The notes: a model not told the origin generated them from the sequence alone. Shown: positions 9,326-18,547, counted from the stretch's first letter. The stretch is DNA of 64,000 bases from Curtobacterium aurantiacum (GCF_018598555.1 NZ_JAHEWN010000017.1:1-64000); one strand, 5' to 3'. Numbers and translations: made by a program.

Positions 9326-10297
9326 GTGAAGCGTCTGCGCCTGCTCCCGATCGCCATCGTCCCCGCCGTCGTGCTGGGACTCGCCGCCTGCTCCGGTTCC
9401 GGTTCGAACGGATCCTCCGCCTCGCCGACCCCGTCGGCCAGCGCCACGGCCTCGGCGATCACCTCCTGCCCCGACCCGGGCAAGTCGTCCGACGCCATCA
9501 AGGCGACCGGGTCGTTCGGCGGACCGAAGGCGCCCGCGGTGAAGTTCACGTCCGGACTCTCCGCCAAGACCCCCCAGGCCACCCGGCTCGTGAAGGGCAA
9601 GGGCGCGGCACTCGCTGACGGCGACTACGCGCAGGTGTCCTACAGCGTGTACGAGGCGTCCGACGCCAAGAAGCTCGGCACCGTCGGCTTCGACGAGGGC
9701 AACCCGCAGGTGCTGTCCGTCGGCGGATCGGGCTTCGGCGCGCTCCTCGCCTGCTCGAAGGTCGGCGATCGGGTCGCCGCCGTCGGCCAGTCCTCCGCGC
9801 TCGGCTTCAACACCGGCGGCGAGATCGTCGTCGTCGCCGACGTCGTCGCGCAGACGCCGACCAAGGCGAACGGCACCCCGCAGGACCAGGACCCGGGTCT
9901 GCCCACGGTCACGCTCAAGGCCTCTGGTGAGCCGGAGATCACGGTTCCCAAGGGCGTGAAGGCACCCACCAAGACCACGGTCGAGGTCCTCAAGCAGGGC
10001 GACGGCGCCGACATCGCCGACGGCGACACCGCGCTCGTGCAGTACAAGGGCGTCGTCTACGACACCGGCAAGGAGTTCGACTCCTCGTGGTCGAAGGGCG
10101 TCCCCACCACCTTCACGGTGTCGGAGAGCGCGCTCATCAAGGGCTTCGTCACCGGGCTCGTCGGCCAGAAGGTCGGCTCACAGGTCCTCATCGTCGCCAC
10201 CCCGGAGGACGCCTACGGCGCCAACCCGCAGGAGGGCTCGGGCATCCCGAAGAACGCGACGCTCGTCTTCGTGGTCGACATCCTCGCCAAGGGCTGA
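9326..10297 (+). CDS. Lipoprotein FKBP-type peptidyl-prolyl isomerase
   Basis: 323 residues. A lipoprotein signal peptide ends in LAAC, with Cys near residue 23, so the protein is membrane-anchored outside the cell; a Ser/Ala-rich linker follows. Two FKBP-like domains are visible: a degenerate one at about 85-180 and a well-formed C-terminal one at about 210-323 ([28 protein letters not shown]). It probably assists folding of exported proteins. GTG start lies 8 bases after a CAGACT box; dxr follows 2 bases after the stop, so co-transcription is likely. Confidence 0.9.
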   Translation: MKRLRLLPIAIVPAVVLGLAACSGSGSNGSSASPTPSASATASAITSCPDPGKSSDAIKATGSFGGPKAPAVKFTSGLSAKTPQATRLVKGKGAALADGDYAQVSYSVYEASDAKKLGTVGFDEGNPQVLSVGGSGFGALLACSKVGDRVAAVGQSSALGFNTGGEIVVVADVVAQTPTKANGTPQDQDPGLPTVTLKASGEPEITVPKGVKAPTKTTVEVLKQGDGADIADGDTALVQYKGVVYDTGKEFDSSWSKGVPTTFTVSESALIKGFVTGLVGQKVGSQVLIVATPEDAYGANPQEGSGIPKNATLVFVVDILAKG

Positions 10298-10299
10298 CC

Positions 10300-11412
10300 A
10301 TGACGGACCGCCGCGTCGGCAGCACCGGTCCGGACCGCAGACGCATCGTCGTCCTCGGCAGCACCGGGTCGATCGGCACCCAGGCGCTCGACGTCGTGGC
10401 CCGCAACCCCGACCGCTTCGAGGTCGTCGGCCTCACCGCCGGCAGCAACCGCGACCTCGTCGCCGAGCAGGCCGCCCGGTTCGGCGTCCGTGACACCGCG
10501 TTCGGCGCCGCCGACTCCGAGCAACTGGTCCGGAGCGTCGAGGCTGACGTCGTCCTGAACGGCATCACGGGTTCGGTGGGCCTCGGCCCGACGCTCGCAG
10601 CGCTCGAGAGCGGCGCGACCCTCGCCCTCGCGAACAAGGAGAGCCTGATCGTCGGCGGCTCCCTCGTGCAGCAGGCCGCGGCGCCCGGGCAGATCGTGCC
10701 CGTCGACAGCGAGCACTCCGCGATCGCGCAGGCGCTGCGCTCCGGCGCCGACGCCGAGGTGCAGCGGCTCGTCCTGACGGCGAGCGGGGGCCCGTTCCGC
10801 GGGCGCACCCGCGAGCAGCTCAGCGACGTCACGCCCGCCCAGGCGTTGGCGCACCCCACCTGGGACATGGGTCTCGTCGTCACGACGAACTCCGCGACCC
10901 TGGTCAACAAGGGGCTCGAGGTCATCGAGGCCCACCTGCTCTTCGACGTGCCGTACGACCGCATCGACGTCACCGTGCACGCGCAGTCGATCGTGCACTC
11001 GATGGTGGAGTTCGTCGACGGCTCCACCATCGCCCAGGCGTCGCCCCCGGACATGCGCCTGCCGATCGCCCTCGGCCTGGCCTGGCCGGACCGGGTGCCC
11101 GGGGTCGGCGTCCCGCTCGACTGGACGACCGCGAGCACCTGGACGTTCGAGCCCCTCGACCAGGACGCCTTCGGTGCCGTCGCCCTCGCGAAGCAGGTGG
11201 GTGAGCTGGGCGGGACGTTCCCGGCCGTGTTCAACGCCGCGAACGAGCAGGCCGTCGCCGCGTTCCACGCCGGCGCGATCGGTTTCCTGGACATCGTCGA
11301 CACGGTCGAGCGCATCGTCGAGGAGCACACCGCGGGGGAGCTGTCACTCGACGGCGTGCTCGCGGCGGAGCAGTGGGCCCGCACCGCTGCGGACCGCGCG
11401 CTGACCCGCTGA
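10300..11412 (+). CDS. dxr: 1-deoxy-D-xylulose 5-phosphate reductoisomerase
   Basis: Second enzyme of the MEP isoprenoid pathway; NADPH-dependent conversion of DXP to methylerythritol phosphate. 370 residues. The NADPH-binding loop [14 protein letters not shown] is near residue 18. [17 protein letters not shown] and SGGPFRG carry the metal- and substrate-binding residues, and the C-terminal helical domain contains [12 protein letters not shown]. The ATG at 10300 is chosen because the protein begins just before the nucleotide-binding strand and an earlier start would overlap the FKBP gene by 200 bases. Followed by rip1, as in other actinobacteria. Confidence 0.96.
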   Translation: MTDRRVGSTGPDRRRIVVLGSTGSIGTQALDVVARNPDRFEVVGLTAGSNRDLVAEQAARFGVRDTAFGAADSEQLVRSVEADVVLNGITGSVGLGPTLAALESGATLALANKESLIVGGSLVQQAAAPGQIVPVDSEHSAIAQALRSGADAEVQRLVLTASGGPFRGRTREQLSDVTPAQALAHPTWDMGLVVTTNSATLVNKGLEVIEAHLLFDVPYDRIDVTVHAQSIVHSMVEFVDGSTIAQASPPDMRLPIALGLAWPDRVPGVGVPLDWTTASTWTFEPLDQDAFGAVALAKQVGELGGTFPAVFNAANEQAVAAFHAGAIGFLDIVDTVERIVEEHTAGELSLDGVLAAEQWARTAADRALTR

Positions 11413-11422
11413 CGCGAGTCGC

Positions 11423-11475
11423 GCCTCCCGTCCGACGCGGAGGCGGCAGACCGCGGACGGCGACGGACGGGAGGC
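11423..11475 (+). terminator. Hairpin after dxr
   Basis: A perfect 12-bp inverted repeat (GCCTCCCGTCCG / CGGACGGGAGGC) encloses a 29-base loop that itself holds a CGCGG/CCGCG stem. There is no T run. It could terminate dxr transcription. The right arm lies in a 17-bp word shared with the proS-nusA gap. Confidence 0.5.
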
Positions 11476-11524
11476 CCGGATCACCTCTCAGACGGCGCTC
11501 GGCTCCGTCATGGAATCAGTCCCG

Positions 11525-11530
11525 TACTCT
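11525..11530 (+). promoter_or_regulatory. -10 box of rip1
   Basis: TACTCT with a 6-base gap to GTG 11537. This decides the start: the in-frame ATG at 11510 lies upstream of this box. Confidence 0.6.
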
Positions 11531-11536
11531 TTCCCG

Positions 11537-12871
11537 GTGACCGTCGAATCCGTCCTGCTCTTCGTCCTCGGCGTGGTCGTCTTCATCATCGGCCTGCTGG
11601 TCTCGATCGGACTCCACGAGCTGGGGCACCTGTCCTTCGCGAAGCTCTTCAACGTCAAGGTGACGCAGTACTCGCTGGGCTTCGGCAAGGCGATCTGGTC
11701 GTTCAAGCGGGGCGAGACCGAGTACGGGATCCGCCCGATCCTGCTCGGCGGCTACATCTCGATGGTCGGCATGCTGAAGCCGCGCGCCTCGGGCCGGGCG
11801 AACGCCATCACGAACACCGGCATGTACGGCGCGTTCGTGCAGGACGCCCGCCAGGCCAGCGCGGAGCAGATCGCGGACTCCGGCGGGGACGACTCGCGAG
11901 CCTTCTACCGGCTGACGCCGTGGAAGCGCATCATCGTGATGGTCGCCGGTCCGGCCATGAACCTGGTGATCGGCATCGTGCTGTTCGGCGTGCTGCTGTG
12001 CGGGTTCGGGTCCCCGACCACGACCTTCACCTCGAGTGTCGCGTGCGTGCTGCCGGACAGCCAGACGACCGAGTGCTCGCCGGGCGACGCGGTGTCCCCG
12101 GCGAAGCAGGCCGGGATCGCGTCCGGTGACGTCGTGCTCTCGGTGAACGGCGAGCAGGACCCCACCATCGCGCGGGTCTCCGAGGTCTTCCAGGAGTCCG
12201 CCGGCGAGCAGGTCACCGTGGTGGTCGAGCGCGACGGGGCGGAGAAGACGCTCGAGATCACCCCGACGACCGCCACCCGCGACGTCTACGACGCCGAGGG
12301 CAAGGTCGTGAAGAACGACGACGGCACCACGAAGACCCAGCGCGTCGGCGTGGTCGGGGTCAGCATCGGCCAGTCGCTGGTGCGGCAGTCCCCGGCCGAG
12401 GTGCTGCCCGCGACCGGCGCCCAGATCGCGGCGTCGGCGCACCTGATCATCGACCTGCCGCAGCGCCTGGTCGCCGTGTGGAACGCCGCGTTCGGTGCCC
12501 AGGAGCGGTCGCAGGACAGCCCCGTGTCGGTGGTGGGCGTTGGTCGCGCGATCGGCGAGGTCTCGTCGATGAGCGGCGTCCCCGTCGTCGACAAGGCGTA
12601 CACGATCCTCGGGCTGCTGGCCTCGCTCAACATCGGCCTGTTCGTGCTGAACATGGTGCCGCTGCTGCCGCTCGACGGCGGACACATCGCTGGTGCGCTC
12701 TGGGAAGCGATCAAGCGACGGTCGTTCAAACTCGTCGGCAAGGCGGACCCGGGGCCCATCGACCTGGCGAAGACGATGCCGCTGACGATGGTGGTCGTGG
12801 TGCTGCTGGCAGGGATGAGCGCGCTGCTGATCTACGCCGACATCGTGCGGCCGGTGAACCTGTTCGGGTAG
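11537..12871 (+). CDS. rip1: Site-2 membrane zinc protease, RseP/Rip1 type
   Basis: Intramembrane metalloprotease (M50), 444 residues from GTG 11537. Zinc site HELGH at residues 27-31 in the first helix, a second helix after GRANAI, a central PDZ-like domain (about 170-280; SPAKQAGIASGDVVLSVNG) and the second active-site motif NMVPLLPLDGGH near residues 373-384, then a last helix. Rip1-type proteases cleave membrane anti-sigma factors and control envelope stress and lipid responses in mycobacteria. dxr-rip1-ispG is the standard actinobacterial order, here interrupted by two genes before ispG. ATG 11510 is the alternative start. Confidence 0.93.
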   Translation: MTVESVLLFVLGVVVFIIGLLVSIGLHELGHLSFAKLFNVKVTQYSLGFGKAIWSFKRGETEYGIRPILLGGYISMVGMLKPRASGRANAITNTGMYGAFVQDARQASAEQIADSGGDDSRAFYRLTPWKRIIVMVAGPAMNLVIGIVLFGVLLCGFGSPTTTFTSSVACVLPDSQTTECSPGDAVSPAKQAGIASGDVVLSVNGEQDPTIARVSEVFQESAGEQVTVVVERDGAEKTLEITPTTATRDVYDAEGKVVKNDDGTTKTQRVGVVGVSIGQSLVRQSPAEVLPATGAQIAASAHLIIDLPQRLVAVWNAAFGAQERSQDSPVSVVGVGRAIGEVSSMSGVPVVDKAYTILGLLASLNIGLFVLNMVPLLPLDGGHIAGALWEAIKRRSFKLVGKADPGPIDLAKTMPLTMVVVVLLAGMSALLIYADIVRPVNLFG

Positions 12872-12883
12872 TCGCTCCGGCGC

Positions 12884-12889
12884 TACGCT
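12884..12889 (+). promoter_or_regulatory. -10 box of the NCS1 permease gene
   Basis: TACGCT with a 6-base gap to ATG 12896, predicting a leaderless mRNA and a transcription unit separate from rip1. Confidence 0.6.
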
Positions 12890-12895
12890 CAGCGG

Positions 12896-14374
12896 ATGAC
12901 CACAGCCGCCCCGAACCCTCCCGAGGTTCGCACCGTCGAGCGCCAGGGCCTCGACGTCATCGCCGAGTCCGATCGGAAGGGCACCCCACGGGGACTGTTC
13001 TGGCCGTGGTTCGCGGCGAACATCTCCGTCCTCGGTCTCGCCTACGGGTCGTTCGTCCTCGACTTCGGGATCTCGCTGGCCCAGGCGACGATCGTCTCGG
13101 TCATCGGGGTGGCCTTCTCGTTCCTGCTCTGCGGCATCGTCGCGATCGCCGGCAAGCGCGGGTCGGCGCCGACGATGGTACTGAGCCGCGCGGCCTTCGG
13201 GGTCCGCGGGAACCGACTGCCCTCATTCCTCAGCTGGGTGCTGACCGTCGGGTGGGAGACCTCGCTCGCCGCGGCGGCCGTGCTCGCCACCTCGACGGTG
13301 TTCACCGAACTCGGGTGGGACGGCGGGGTCCTGACGAAGGTCGTCGCGCTGGTCGTCGTCGCGGCCCTCATCGTCGGCGCCGGGATCGCCGGGTTCGACG
13401 TCATCATGCGTCTGCAGGCGGTCATCACCGTCGTCACGGCCGTACTGACCGTCGTCTACATCGTGCTCGCTGCGCCGACGATCGACTTCGCGACGCTGGG
13501 CGCTCTGCCGTCGGGCAGCGCCCAGAGCGTGACCGGGGCCCTCGTCCTGGTGATGACCGGCTTCGGACTCGGCTGGGTGAACGCCGCGGCCGACTACTCC
13601 CGGTACCTGCCCCGTTCGGCCTCGACCCGTGGGGTCGTCGGGTGGACCACGTTCAGCGGCGCCCTCGCGCCGGCGATCCTCGTGGTGATCGGTGTCATGC
13701 TCGCCGGTTCGTCGCCGGACCTGCAGGCAGCGATCGCGAACGACCCGATCGGCGCCCTGACGACGATCCTGCCGGTGTGGTTCCTCATCCCGTTCGCGAT
13801 CGTCGCGATCCTCGGGCTCGTCGGCGGCGCGGTGCTCGACATCTACTCGTCCGGACTGGCGCTCCTGAGCGTCGGCGTGAAGATCCCGCGTCCGGTCGCC
13901 GCCGGGGTCGACGGCCTGTTCATGGTCGCCGGCGCCGTGTACATCGCGTTCTTCGCCTCGAGTTTCGTCGCGCCGTTCCAGGCCTTCCTCATCACCCTCG
14001 GCGTGCCGATCGCCGCCTGGGCCGGCATCTTCGTCGCTGACGTCGTCCTGCGACGCCGCGCCTACGCGGAGGCCGAACTCGACGACCGTCACGGACGCTA
14101 CGGCGACGTCCGGTGGCTGCCGATCGCGCTCGTCGTGCTCGGCACCGCGCTCGGCTGGGGTCTGGTCACGAACACCCTCGGCGTGCCGTCCTGGCTCAAC
14201 TGGCAGGGCTACCTGCTCGGCCCGTTCGGCCTCGGCGGACGCGAGGGGCCCTGGGCGTACGCGAACCTCGGCGTCCTCGTCGCCCTGGTCGTCGGGTTCC
14301 TCGGCACGCTGCTGTTCGCGCGCGGGTCGATCCGTCGGCAGGAAGCGATCGGCACCCCGGACGACCTGCGATGA
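12896..14374 (+). CDS. NCS1-family nucleobase/cytosine permease
   Basis: 492-residue inner-membrane transporter of the NCS1 (purine/cytosine permease) family with about twelve hydrophobic segments. The N-terminus carries the GLFWPWFAANIS motif preceding helix 1, and RAAFGVRGN and ADYSRYLPR are typical family motifs. NCS1 proteins import cytosine, purines, allantoin, hydantoins or thiamin precursors; the substrate cannot be told from sequence. The next gene, an isochorismatase-type hydrolase, overlaps its stop (ATGA), suggesting import followed by hydrolysis of one compound. Confidence 0.9.
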   Translation: MTTAAPNPPEVRTVERQGLDVIAESDRKGTPRGLFWPWFAANISVLGLAYGSFVLDFGISLAQATIVSVIGVAFSFLLCGIVAIAGKRGSAPTMVLSRAAFGVRGNRLPSFLSWVLTVGWETSLAAAAVLATSTVFTELGWDGGVLTKVVALVVVAALIVGAGIAGFDVIMRLQAVITVVTAVLTVVYIVLAAPTIDFATLGALPSGSAQSVTGALVLVMTGFGLGWVNAAADYSRYLPRSASTRGVVGWTTFSGALAPAILVVIGVMLAGSSPDLQAAIANDPIGALTTILPVWFLIPFAIVAILGLVGGAVLDIYSSGLALLSVGVKIPRPVAAGVDGLFMVAGAVYIAFFASSFVAPFQAFLITLGVPIAAWAGIFVADVVLRRRAYAEAELDDRHGRYGDVRWLPIALVVLGTALGWGLVTNTLGVPSWLNWQGYLLGPFGLGGREGPWAYANLGVLVALVVGFLGTLLFARGSIRRQEAIGTPDDLR

Positions 14375-14931
14375 GCGCGGCGGTCCCCGACGACGCCTGG
14401 CTCGTCGTCATCGACATGCAGCAGGTCTTCACCGGCGAGAACCCGTGGTCGACACCGCGGTACGACCACGCCGGTGCCGGCATCGAACGGCTGCTGCCGC
14501 GCTTCACAGGCCGCACGGTCTTCACCCGCTTCGTCGCTCCGACGCAGCCCGAGGGTGCCTGGGTGCCGTACTACCGCGACTGGTCCTTCGCACTGGTCCC
14601 CGACACCGACCCGCTGTACGCGCTCACCGAGCCGTTCGCGTCCGCAGCCGCGGACCGGAACGACCCCGTCGTGACGGAACCGACCTTCGGAAAGTGGGGG
14701 ACGAGCCTCCAGGCCGTCGTCGGCGACCACCCGCACCTGGTGTTGACGGGCGTGTCGACCGACTGCTGCGTGCTGTCGACCGCGCTGGCGGCGGCGGACG
14801 CCGGTGCCACGGTGACCGTCGTCGCGGACGCCTGCGCCGGCGGGACCGACGAGGACCACGAGCGCGCCCTCGCGGTGATGCGGCTCTACGCCCCGCTCAT
14901 CACGGTCGTCGACTCCGTCCAGGACCTCTGA
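14371..14931 (+). CDS. Isochorismatase-family cysteine hydrolase
   Basis: 186 residues, the normal size. The Asp-Lys-Cys triad is visible: Asp in VVIDMQQVF near residue 14, Lys in FGKWGTS near 109, Cys in GVSTDCCVLS near 130. Family members include nicotinamidase, N-carbamoylsarcosine amidase and ureidoacrylate hydrolase, so an amide-type substrate taken up by the coupled NCS1 permease is the best guess. Start ATG overlaps the permease stop by 4 bases; the much longer upstream open frame lies over the permease and is rejected. Confidence 0.88.
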   Translation: MSAAVPDDAWLVVIDMQQVFTGENPWSTPRYDHAGAGIERLLPRFTGRTVFTRFVAPTQPEGAWVPYYRDWSFALVPDTDPLYALTEPFASAAADRNDPVVTEPTFGKWGTSLQAVVGDHPHLVLTGVSTDCCVLSTALAAADAGATVTVVADACAGGTDEDHERALAVMRLYAPLITVVDSVQDL

Positions 14932-14956
14932 ACGAACCCACGGGGACCGGACCCGG

Positions 14957-14981
14957 CGCGCTCGGACCGAGCGCGTAGAGT
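14957..14981 (+). promoter_or_regulatory. Palindrome and -10 box of ispG
   Basis: A perfect 9-1-9 inverted repeat (CGCGCTCGG A CCGAGCGCG, 14957-14975) abuts TAGAGT (14976-14981), and GTG 14988 follows after 6 bases. The palindrome occupies the spacer of the promoter, where a repressor could sit; it might instead be a weak terminator for the upstream pair. Confidence 0.55.
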
Positions 14982-14987
14982 GCTCAC

Positions 14988-16142
14988 GTGCCCGCAGTCA
15001 ACCTCGGTATGCCCAAGTCCCCCGAAACCCTCGCTCCGCGTCGCAAGTCGCGGCAGATCCGGGTCGGCAAGGTGCTCGTGGGCGGCGACGCCCCGGTGTC
15101 CGTGCAGTCGATGACCACGACGCAGACCACGAACATCAACGCGACGCTGCAGCAGATCGCCGAGCTGACGGCCTCCGGCTGCGACATCGTCCGTGTCGCC
15201 GTCCCCACCCAGGACGACGCCGACGCGCTGGCGATCATCGCGAAGAAGTCGCAGATCCCGGTGATCGCCGACATCCACTTCCAGCCGAAGTACGTCTTCC
15301 AGGCGATCGACGCCGGCTGTGCCGCCGTCCGCGTCAACCCGGGCAACATCCGCAAGTTCGACGACCAGGTCGGCGCGATCGCCAAGGCAGCCAAGGACGC
15401 CGGCGTCTCGCTCCGCATCGGTGTGAACGCCGGGTCGCTCGAGCCGAGCCTGCTGCAGAAGTACGGCAAGGCCACCCCCGAAGCACTCGTCGAGTCCGCC
15501 GTGTGGGAAGCCTCCCTGTTCGAGGAGCACGACTTCCACGACTTCAAGATCTCGGTCAAGCACAACGACCCGATCGTCATGGTCAAGGCCTACCGCCAGC
15601 TCGCGGCCGCCGGTGACTGGCCCCTGCACCTCGGCGTGACCGAGGCCGGCCCGGAGTTCCAGGGCACCATCAAGAGCGCCACCGCGTTCGGCATCCTGCT
15701 GGCCGAGGGCATCGGCGACACCATCCGCGTGTCGCTCTCCGCCCCGCCCGCGCAAGAGGTCAAGGTCGGTCTGCAGATCCTGCAGTCGCTGAACCTGCGG
15801 GAGCGCAAGCTCGAGATCGTCTCCTGCCCGAGCTGCGGTCGCGCGCAGGTCGACGTCTACCAGCTCGCGAACGACGTCACCAAGGGGCTCGAGGGCATGA
15901 CCGTCCCGCTCCGCGTCGCCGTCATGGGCTGCGTCGTGAACGGCCCGGGAGAGGCGCGCGAGGCCGACCTCGGCGTCGCCTCGGGCAACGGCAAGGGGCA
16001 GATCTTCGTCAAGGGCCAGGTCGTCAAGACCGTGCCGGAGGCCGAGATCGTGCAGACCCTCATCAACGAGGCGAACCGCATCGCCGACGAGATGGGTCCG
16101 GCGGCGGCCACCGGCACGCCCCAGGTGATCATGGCGCCGTAG
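14988..16142 (+). CDS. ispG: 4-hydroxy-3-methylbut-2-enyl-diphosphate synthase
   Basis: Penultimate MEP-pathway enzyme, converting MEcPP to HMBPP with a [4Fe-4S] cluster. 384 residues. The TIM-barrel part starts [15 protein letters not shown] and contains [15 protein letters not shown]. The C-terminal cluster-binding domain has CPSCGR near residue 284 and [11 protein letters not shown] near 315, giving three cluster cysteines. GTG start lies 6 bases after the -10 box. Completes the split dxr-rip1-ispG group. Confidence 0.97.
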   Translation: MPAVNLGMPKSPETLAPRRKSRQIRVGKVLVGGDAPVSVQSMTTTQTTNINATLQQIAELTASGCDIVRVAVPTQDDADALAIIAKKSQIPVIADIHFQPKYVFQAIDAGCAAVRVNPGNIRKFDDQVGAIAKAAKDAGVSLRIGVNAGSLEPSLLQKYGKATPEALVESAVWEASLFEEHDFHDFKISVKHNDPIVMVKAYRQLAAAGDWPLHLGVTEAGPEFQGTIKSATAFGILLAEGIGDTIRVSLSAPPAQEVKVGLQILQSLNLRERKLEIVSCPSCGRAQVDVYQLANDVTKGLEGMTVPLRVAVMGCVVNGPGEAREADLGVASGNGKGQIFVKGQVVKTVPEAEIVQTLINEANRIADEMGPAAATGTPQVIMAP

Positions 16143-16156
16143 GCGCGACCACCCTC

Positions 16157-16200
16157 CGGACCGGAGGCCCGGTGCCAGCTGGCACCGGGCCTCCGGTCCG
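16157..16200 (+). terminator. Terminator after ispG, perfect 44-bp palindrome
   Basis: A 20-bp perfect stem with the self-complementary loop AGCT (16177-16180), starting 14 bases after the ispG stop. Very GC-rich and without a T run, as usual for high-GC actinobacteria. The stem is CGGACCGGAGGCCCGGTGCC and its complement. Confidence 0.8.
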
Positions 16201-16238
16201 TCGTCGTGCGGCGTTGGCGTTGGCGTTGGCGCCGGTCG

Positions 16239-16346
16239 GCACGGTGCGTGCTTCGTGCTTCCGTGCCGGGTTGGTTGCTGCGTGCGAGCCTGCAGGCGCG
16301 CACGCAGCGGCTGCTGCCGCACCGGCCGATGAACCTCGCACGGTGC
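16239..16346. repeat. Symmetric palindromic element, copy A
   Basis: 108-bp element bounded by GCACGGTGC at both ends, with a 32-bp near-perfect palindrome (16277-16308) exactly at its centre: arms GCTGCGTGCG and CGCACGCAGC around GCCTGCAGGC, one A/G mismatch pair. The outer arms are also partly complementary, so the whole could fold as one long hairpin. Copy B lies 196 bp downstream with roughly 79% identity. A (GTTGGC)3 run precedes it near 16213. Confidence 0.85.
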
Positions 16347-16434
16347 GGCTCTGCTCCGCGTCGCCCGCGGCGCGCGCGACGCACCGCGGACCGGCCCGGA
16401 GGCCCGCTGCGGCTGCTCGACGCGCGTCCCCTCC

Positions 16435-16542
16435 GCACGGTGCGGACTTCGCGAGCGGCCGCCGGGTTGATCGCTGGGTGCGAGCCTGCAGGCGCGCACC
16501 CAGCGGCTGCCGCCGCACGAGCCAGCGAACCGCGCACCGTGC
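16435..16542. repeat. Symmetric palindromic element, copy B
   Basis: Second copy, bounded by GCACGGTGC and GCACCGTGC, with its 32-bp palindrome at 16473-16504, again exactly central. Against copy A, the fifth base of each inner arm has changed in a compensating way (C-G to G-C), so pairing is preserved. The outer 10-bp arms are perfectly complementary here. Confidence 0.85.
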
Positions 16543-16586
16543 CGAACCTCGCACCGCGCCGAACCTCGCACCGTGCCGAACCTCGC
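16536..16586. repeat. Three 17-bp tandem repeats
   Basis: ACCGTGCCGAACCTCGC is repeated three times (one mismatch in the middle unit) and runs out of the end of copy B. The unit resembles the outer arm of the palindromic element (GAACCTCGCACGGTGC in copy A), so the tail looks like extra arm copies. With the terminator and the two elements this accounts for most of the 514-bp gap between ispG and proS; I see no gene in it. Confidence 0.85.
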
Positions 16587-16644
16587 TCCGCACGCCCAGC
16601 GGCGGGGACACCGCGGGGAACCCGCGTCGCCTGTCCGCCGCCAC

Positions 16645-16650
16645 TAGGCT
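16645..16650 (+). promoter_or_regulatory. -10 box of proS
   Basis: TAGGCT with a 6-base gap to GTG 16657; no convincing -35 box. Confidence 0.6.
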
Positions 16651-16656
16651 TGCCCC

Positions 16657-18408
16657 GTGGTCACACGGCTTTCGCATCTGTTCCTCCGTACGCTCCGCGA
16701 CGACCCCTCCGACGCCGAGGTGACGAGTCACCGGCTGCTCGTCCGCGCCGGGTACGTCCGTCGCCAGTCCCCGGGGATCTTCGCCTGGCTGCCGCTCGGC
16801 CTCCGGGTCCGCGCCAAGATCGAGGCGATCATCCGCGACGAGATGGTCGCCGCCGGTGCGCAGGAGGTCCTGCTGCCCGCGCTGCTGCCGCGCGAGCCGT
16901 ACGAGGCGACGAACCGCTGGACCGAGTACGGCGACGGTATGTTCCGCCTGCAGGACCGCAAGGGCTCCGACTACCTGCTCGCGCCCACGCACGAGGAGAT
17001 GTTCGCGCTCCTGGTGAAGGACCTGTACTCGTCCTACAAGGACCTGCCGGTCACGCTGTTCCAGATCCAGGACAAGTACCGCGACGAAGCCCGCCCCCGC
17101 GCCGGACTCCTGCGCGGCCGCGAGTTCACGATGAAGGACGCGTACTCGTTCGACCTCACCGACGAGGGCCTCGAGCGCAGCTACCAGGTCATGCGCGACG
17201 CGTACGAGAAGATCTTCGCCCGCCTCGGCCTCGACTACGTGATCGTGAAGGCGGACGCCGGCGCGATGGGCGGCTCCAAGTCCGAGGAGTTCCTGCACCC
17301 CATCGGCGTCGGCGAGGACACCTTCGTCCGCAGCGCCGGCGGCTACGCGGCCAACGTCGAGGCGTACGTCACCCCCGTCCCCGAGTCGCTGCCGATCGAC
17401 GGCCAGCCCGAGCCCGTGCTGCTGCCGGCGGCGGACACCCCGACGATCGACACCCTCGTCACCCACGCGAACGAGGTCGCACCGCGAGACGGCGCCCCGT
17501 GGACCGCGGCGGACACGCTGAAGAACGTCGTCCTCGCGCTCACCCACCTCGACGGCACGCGCGAGGTCGTGGTCGTCGGGCTGCCCGGTGACCGTGACGT
17601 GGACCTGAAGCGCGCCGAGGTGGCCTTCGCCCCGGCCGAGGTCGAGGCCGCCGGCGACGACGACTTCAAGAAGCACAAGGGACTGGTGAAGGGCTACATC
17701 GGCCCGCAGGTCCTCGGTGCCGAGAGCGCCACGGGCATCCGCTACTTCGTCGACCCGCGCGTGGTCGACGGCACGAGCTGGATCACCGGTGCCAACGAGC
17801 GCGGCGTGCACGTGTCCGGCCTCGTCGCCGGTCGTGACTTCGTGGCCGACGGTGTCGCCGAGGTCTCCGACGTCCGTGCCGGTGACCCGTCGCCCGACGG
17901 TTCCGGTCCCCTCGAGACCGCGCGCGGCATGGAGATCGGGCACGTCTTCCAGCTCGGCCGCAAGTACGCCGAGGCGCTGGGACTCAAGGTGCAGGACGAG
18001 AACGGCAAGCTCGCGACGGTCACGATGGGCTCGTACGGCATCGGCGTGACCCGCATCCTCGCGATCCTGGCCGAGTCCCACAACGACGAGAAGGGCCTGG
18101 CCTGGCCGAAGAACGTCGCCCCGTTCGACGTGCACATCGTCGCCACCGGCCGTGACCAGGTCGCCTACGAGCTGGCGGCCTCCATCGTCGCCGAGCTCGA
18201 GGGCGAGCGGTTCGACGTGCTCTACGACGACCGCCCGAAGGTGTCTCCCGGCGTGAAGCTCCGTGACGCCGAGCTGCTCGGCATGCCGATCGTCGTCGTC
18301 GCCGGCCGCGGCGCCGCCGACGGCGTCGTCGAGCTGTGGGACCGCGCGACCGGCGACCGCAGCGACGTGCCGGTGGCCGACCTGCTCGACGCGGTCCGCG
18401 CGATCTAG
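16657..18408 (+). CDS. proS: Prolyl-tRNA synthetase
   Basis: 583-residue class II synthetase of the bacterial form with the editing (INS) domain. Motif 2 region ([25 protein letters not shown]) near 145-170, the inserted editing domain about 220-390, motif 3 ([12 protein letters not shown]) near 455, and the C-terminal anticodon-binding domain. Charges tRNA-Pro in the cytoplasm. GTG start 6 bases after TAGGCT. Located before nusA as in related genomes. Confidence 0.97.
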   Translation: MVTRLSHLFLRTLRDDPSDAEVTSHRLLVRAGYVRRQSPGIFAWLPLGLRVRAKIEAIIRDEMVAAGAQEVLLPALLPREPYEATNRWTEYGDGMFRLQDRKGSDYLLAPTHEEMFALLVKDLYSSYKDLPVTLFQIQDKYRDEARPRAGLLRGREFTMKDAYSFDLTDEGLERSYQVMRDAYEKIFARLGLDYVIVKADAGAMGGSKSEEFLHPIGVGEDTFVRSAGGYAANVEAYVTPVPESLPIDGQPEPVLLPAADTPTIDTLVTHANEVAPRDGAPWTAADTLKNVVLALTHLDGTREVVVVGLPGDRDVDLKRAEVAFAPAEVEAAGDDDFKKHKGLVKGYIGPQVLGAESATGIRYFVDPRVVDGTSWITGANERGVHVSGLVAGRDFVADGVAEVSDVRAGDPSPDGSGPLETARGMEIGHVFQLGRKYAEALGLKVQDENGKLATVTMGSYGIGVTRILAILAESHNDEKGLAWPKNVAPFDVHIVATGRDQVAYELAASIVAELEGERFDVLYDDRPKVSPGVKLRDAELLGMPIVVVAGRGAADGVVELWDRATGDRSDVPVADLLDAVRAI

Positions 18409-18428
18409 ACGCGACCCCTGACGGACGG

Positions 18429-18474
18429 GCGCGCCCCGCTCAGCGGTGACGCGCCAGCGTCACGCGGGGCGCGC
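18429..18474 (+). terminator. Strong hairpin after proS
   Basis: GCGCGCCCCGC and GTGACGC pair with GCGTCAC and GCGGGGCGCGC, giving 18 bp interrupted by a 6-base bulge, loop GCCA. It starts 20 bases after the proS stop and is the likely proS terminator. Confidence 0.7.
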
Positions 18475-18541
18475 CGAGCGAGCCTGCGAGGGAGGGGTGC
18501 GACGCCGCCACGGGCCTCCCGTCCGTCTCCTGGTTCTGGGG

Positions 18542-18547
18542 TACGCT
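18542..18547 (+). promoter_or_regulatory. -10 box of the nusA operon
   Basis: TACGCT 64 bases before the nusA GTG. Unlike most promoters here it predicts a leader of about 57 bases with a GGAGG site at 18600. Confidence 0.55.

Noticed and set aside
14113-14931. Longer start for the isochorismatase-type gene
   Set aside because: The first 86 codons lie over the permease and read Arg/Pro-rich; the family N-terminus begins at ATG 14371.
16536-16586. CRISPR array
   Set aside because: Three contiguous 17-bp units without spacers and no cas genes nearby.
16129-18135. Minus-strand frame crossing the repeat array and proS, and plus-strand frames at 16172 and 16206
   Set aside because: They read through palindromes and repeats and over proS, with Arg/Ala-rich translation and no ribosome binding site; the region 16201-16650 looks noncoding.
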